The notes beneath the pieces were generated by a model. It did no database searches and was not told the origin of the DNA. It saw only the letters and a program-made list of their open reading frames with translations. A DNA stretch of 35,450 bases, taken from assembly GCA_040386355.1 (NCBI GenBank), contig JAZKFP010000302.1, positions 1-35,450 on the forward strand, written 5' to 3'. Positions 34,235 through 35,450 of the stretch are shown here, in pieces. Source of the stretch: JAZKFP01 sp040386355 (GTDB taxonomy: Bacteria > Pseudomonadota > Gammaproteobacteria > Pseudomonadales > UBA6940). Positions within the stretch are counted from its first letter, which is position 1, and the number at the start of each line of letters is the position of its first letter. Both the position numbers and the translations under genes were made by a program.

Positions 34235-35433
34235 GTTGTAACGCCCCAAATGCTTTTCAACGAAGTAAATACTTCTTCATTGATGAGATCCATTGAATTC
34301 AAAGCGCGATCAAAAGCTTTGCGATCACCGCGTACATCGGATCTTTTCACGTCGTACAAAATTGAAAGATCATTGGATGCTCTATCTAATGCAATCGTGC
34401 GCGGCATCGCATGCTTCATCAGATAATTGCCGAATAAATTGCGAATAACTGCAACAATCCGCTCGCTTTCCGAATTCTGTGGATCATTAGTAATTAATAC
34501 TCGAAAGAGTTTGTTTTCGAGGCCTGCGTGTTGATTAGCGCGAATTAAAGAATCGTATAGATCAGCAACCGTTTGGCAAAAACTCACAGCGCTCGATAAC
34601 GACAGCATGTTTGGTGTAATGGGTAAGATAAACGCATCGCTTGCAACCAACGCATTCATACTAACCGCCTCAAAATTTGGCGGGCAATCGAGAATTATCA
34701 AATCGTATTGATCTCGAATCACATCAATCGCGTTGCGTAAGCGCGTTAAAGGATTTCCCAAAGCTTCCATATTATTAATATTAGGATTAAGTAATTCGAC
34801 ATTTGCACCCGATAACGCAAGGCTTGCCGGCAATAAATGTAAGTTATGAATATGCGTTTTAACAATGGAATCTTGAATATGAGCAGGATCGTTTAATAAA
34901 GCGTCGTAAATATTTTTATCTTCACCGATATCAAAACCTGGTACAAAACCAAAAGCTAGTGTGCCACTTGCTTGATAATCGCAATCAATAAATAACGTTT
35001 TAAAGCCTACAATTGCTGATTTTGCCGCTAAATGTGTAGCTTGCGTGGTTTTGCCTACGCCACCTTTAAACATCGCAACTGCAATAGCAACCGCTTGTCG
35101 ACGTTTTGGAGTCGATGAACCGTTCCAAAATCCACGCTTAGTTTGTTCGCGAATCGCATAAATTTCTTCCAAAGTAAATTCACGCTTTTCTAAAACATCA
35201 ATGCTAACGGTCTCATGACTTAATGTAATTTTTCCTTCAGAGGCGTATTTTTTAAATGTGGAGCGAGGTAATCCTGTCAGTTGCAGCATTTCACCAATTT
35301 TATAGGTGCGATGCGATCGGTCATACTTTGGATTATTTAACAAAGACTTTAATTGGGACAGACCACTTTCACCGCGGCTTGCGATATCTTGCAAAGCTTG
35401 TTGAAAGAGAACAGCAGATCCTATACCTGACAT
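34231..35433 (-). CDS. parA: ParA-family partition ATPase, type Ia
   Basis: A 400-residue ParA with an N-terminal DNA-binding region (MerR-like helix-turn-helix at about 43-70: YKIGEMLQLTGLPRSTFKKY), which marks type Ia proteins such as P1 ParA and SopA that repress their own operon. The ATPase part has the deviant Walker A FKGGVGKTT (122-130), FIDCDYQ and Walker B LIILDCPPN. It forms patterns on the nucleoid that position ParB-bound DNA. AAGGAAG precedes the ATG, 17 bp from the window edge, and it is coupled to parB by an ATGA overlap. Type Ia ParA is typical of plasmids and chromids, not of ordinary chromosomal ParA (Soj). Confidence 0.95.
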   Translation of the reverse strand: MSGIGSAVLFQQALQDIASRGESGLSQLKSLLNNPKYDRSHRTYKIGEMLQLTGLPRSTFKKYASEGKITLSHETVSIDVLEKREFTLEEIYAIREQTKRGFWNGSSTPKRRQAVAIAVAMFKGGVGKTTQATHLAAKSAIVGFKTLFIDCDYQASGTLAFGFVPGFDIGEDKNIYDALLNDPAHIQDSIVKTHIHNLHLLPASLALSGANVELLNPNINNMEALGNPLTRLRNAIDVIRDQYDLIILDCPPNFEAVSMNALVASDAFILPITPNMLSLSSAVSFCQTVADLYDSLIRANQHAGLENKLFRVLITNDPQNSESERIVAVIRNLFGNYLMKHAMPRTIALDRASNDLSILYDVKRSDVRGDRKAFDRALNSMDLINEEVFTSLKSIWGVTT

Positions 35434-35450
35434 GAATAGCTTCCTTATTG

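Overview
The window is AT-rich DNA that looks gammaproteobacterial. The NADH dehydrogenase genes have the enteric/pseudomonad layout (fused nuoCD, a NuoG of about 905 residues). A U-box-like protein, decayed genes, many interspersed palindromes and plasmid-type partition genes suggest a host-associated (for example amoeba- or arthropod-associated, Legionellales-like) bacterium. That placement is inference; nothing here fixes the species.

Layout. (1) 1-3559, accessory DNA: the 5' end of a secreted protein (minus strand), an Old Yellow Enzyme gene (nemA-like), an unknown secreted protein, a decayed C-terminal fragment of a second nemA-like gene, and a protein with a C-terminal U-box-like domain. 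(2) 3950-19205: a complete nuoA-B-CD-E-F-G-H-I-J-K-L-M-N operon for respiratory complex I, interrupted at nuoB/nuoCD and nuoI/nuoJ by two copies of an ERIC-like palindromic element. (3) 19315-20892: a von Willebrand A-domain protein convergent with nuoN, closed by a clear terminator. (4) 21427-24519, minus strand: an apparent operon of a thioredoxin-like protein, ABC ATPase, ABC-2 permease and a membrane-anchored, internally duplicated, Cys-rich protein. (5) 24656-26819: a small ABM-type monooxygenase, an inverted-repeat element, a frameshifted HipB-like regulator remnant and an acyltransferase-3 family membrane protein. (6) 26922-30682, minus strand: a 1008-residue secreted copper radical oxidase (galactose oxidase-like, all copper ligands and the Cys-Tyr cofactor pair visible) with three flanking beta-prism-like modules, followed by a Sco-type copper chaperone. 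(7) 31080-35433, minus strand: parA, parB, an AT-rich segment with five 18-bp palindromes, twin hairpins, and a winged-helix replication-initiator-like gene. This is a plasmid-type replication/partition locus.

How the parts fit. The nuo genes encode the proton-pumping NADH:quinone oxidoreductase. The Sco protein probably loads copper into the neighbouring oxidase. The thioredoxin/ABC operon probably serves export or folding of its Cys-rich partner. The par/rep cassette about 12 kb from the nuo operon implies that this molecule is a chromid or megaplasmid, or a chromosome carrying an integrated plasmid. The five palindromes downstream of parB are in one register within a 268-codon frame without stops, the most puzzling structure in the window.
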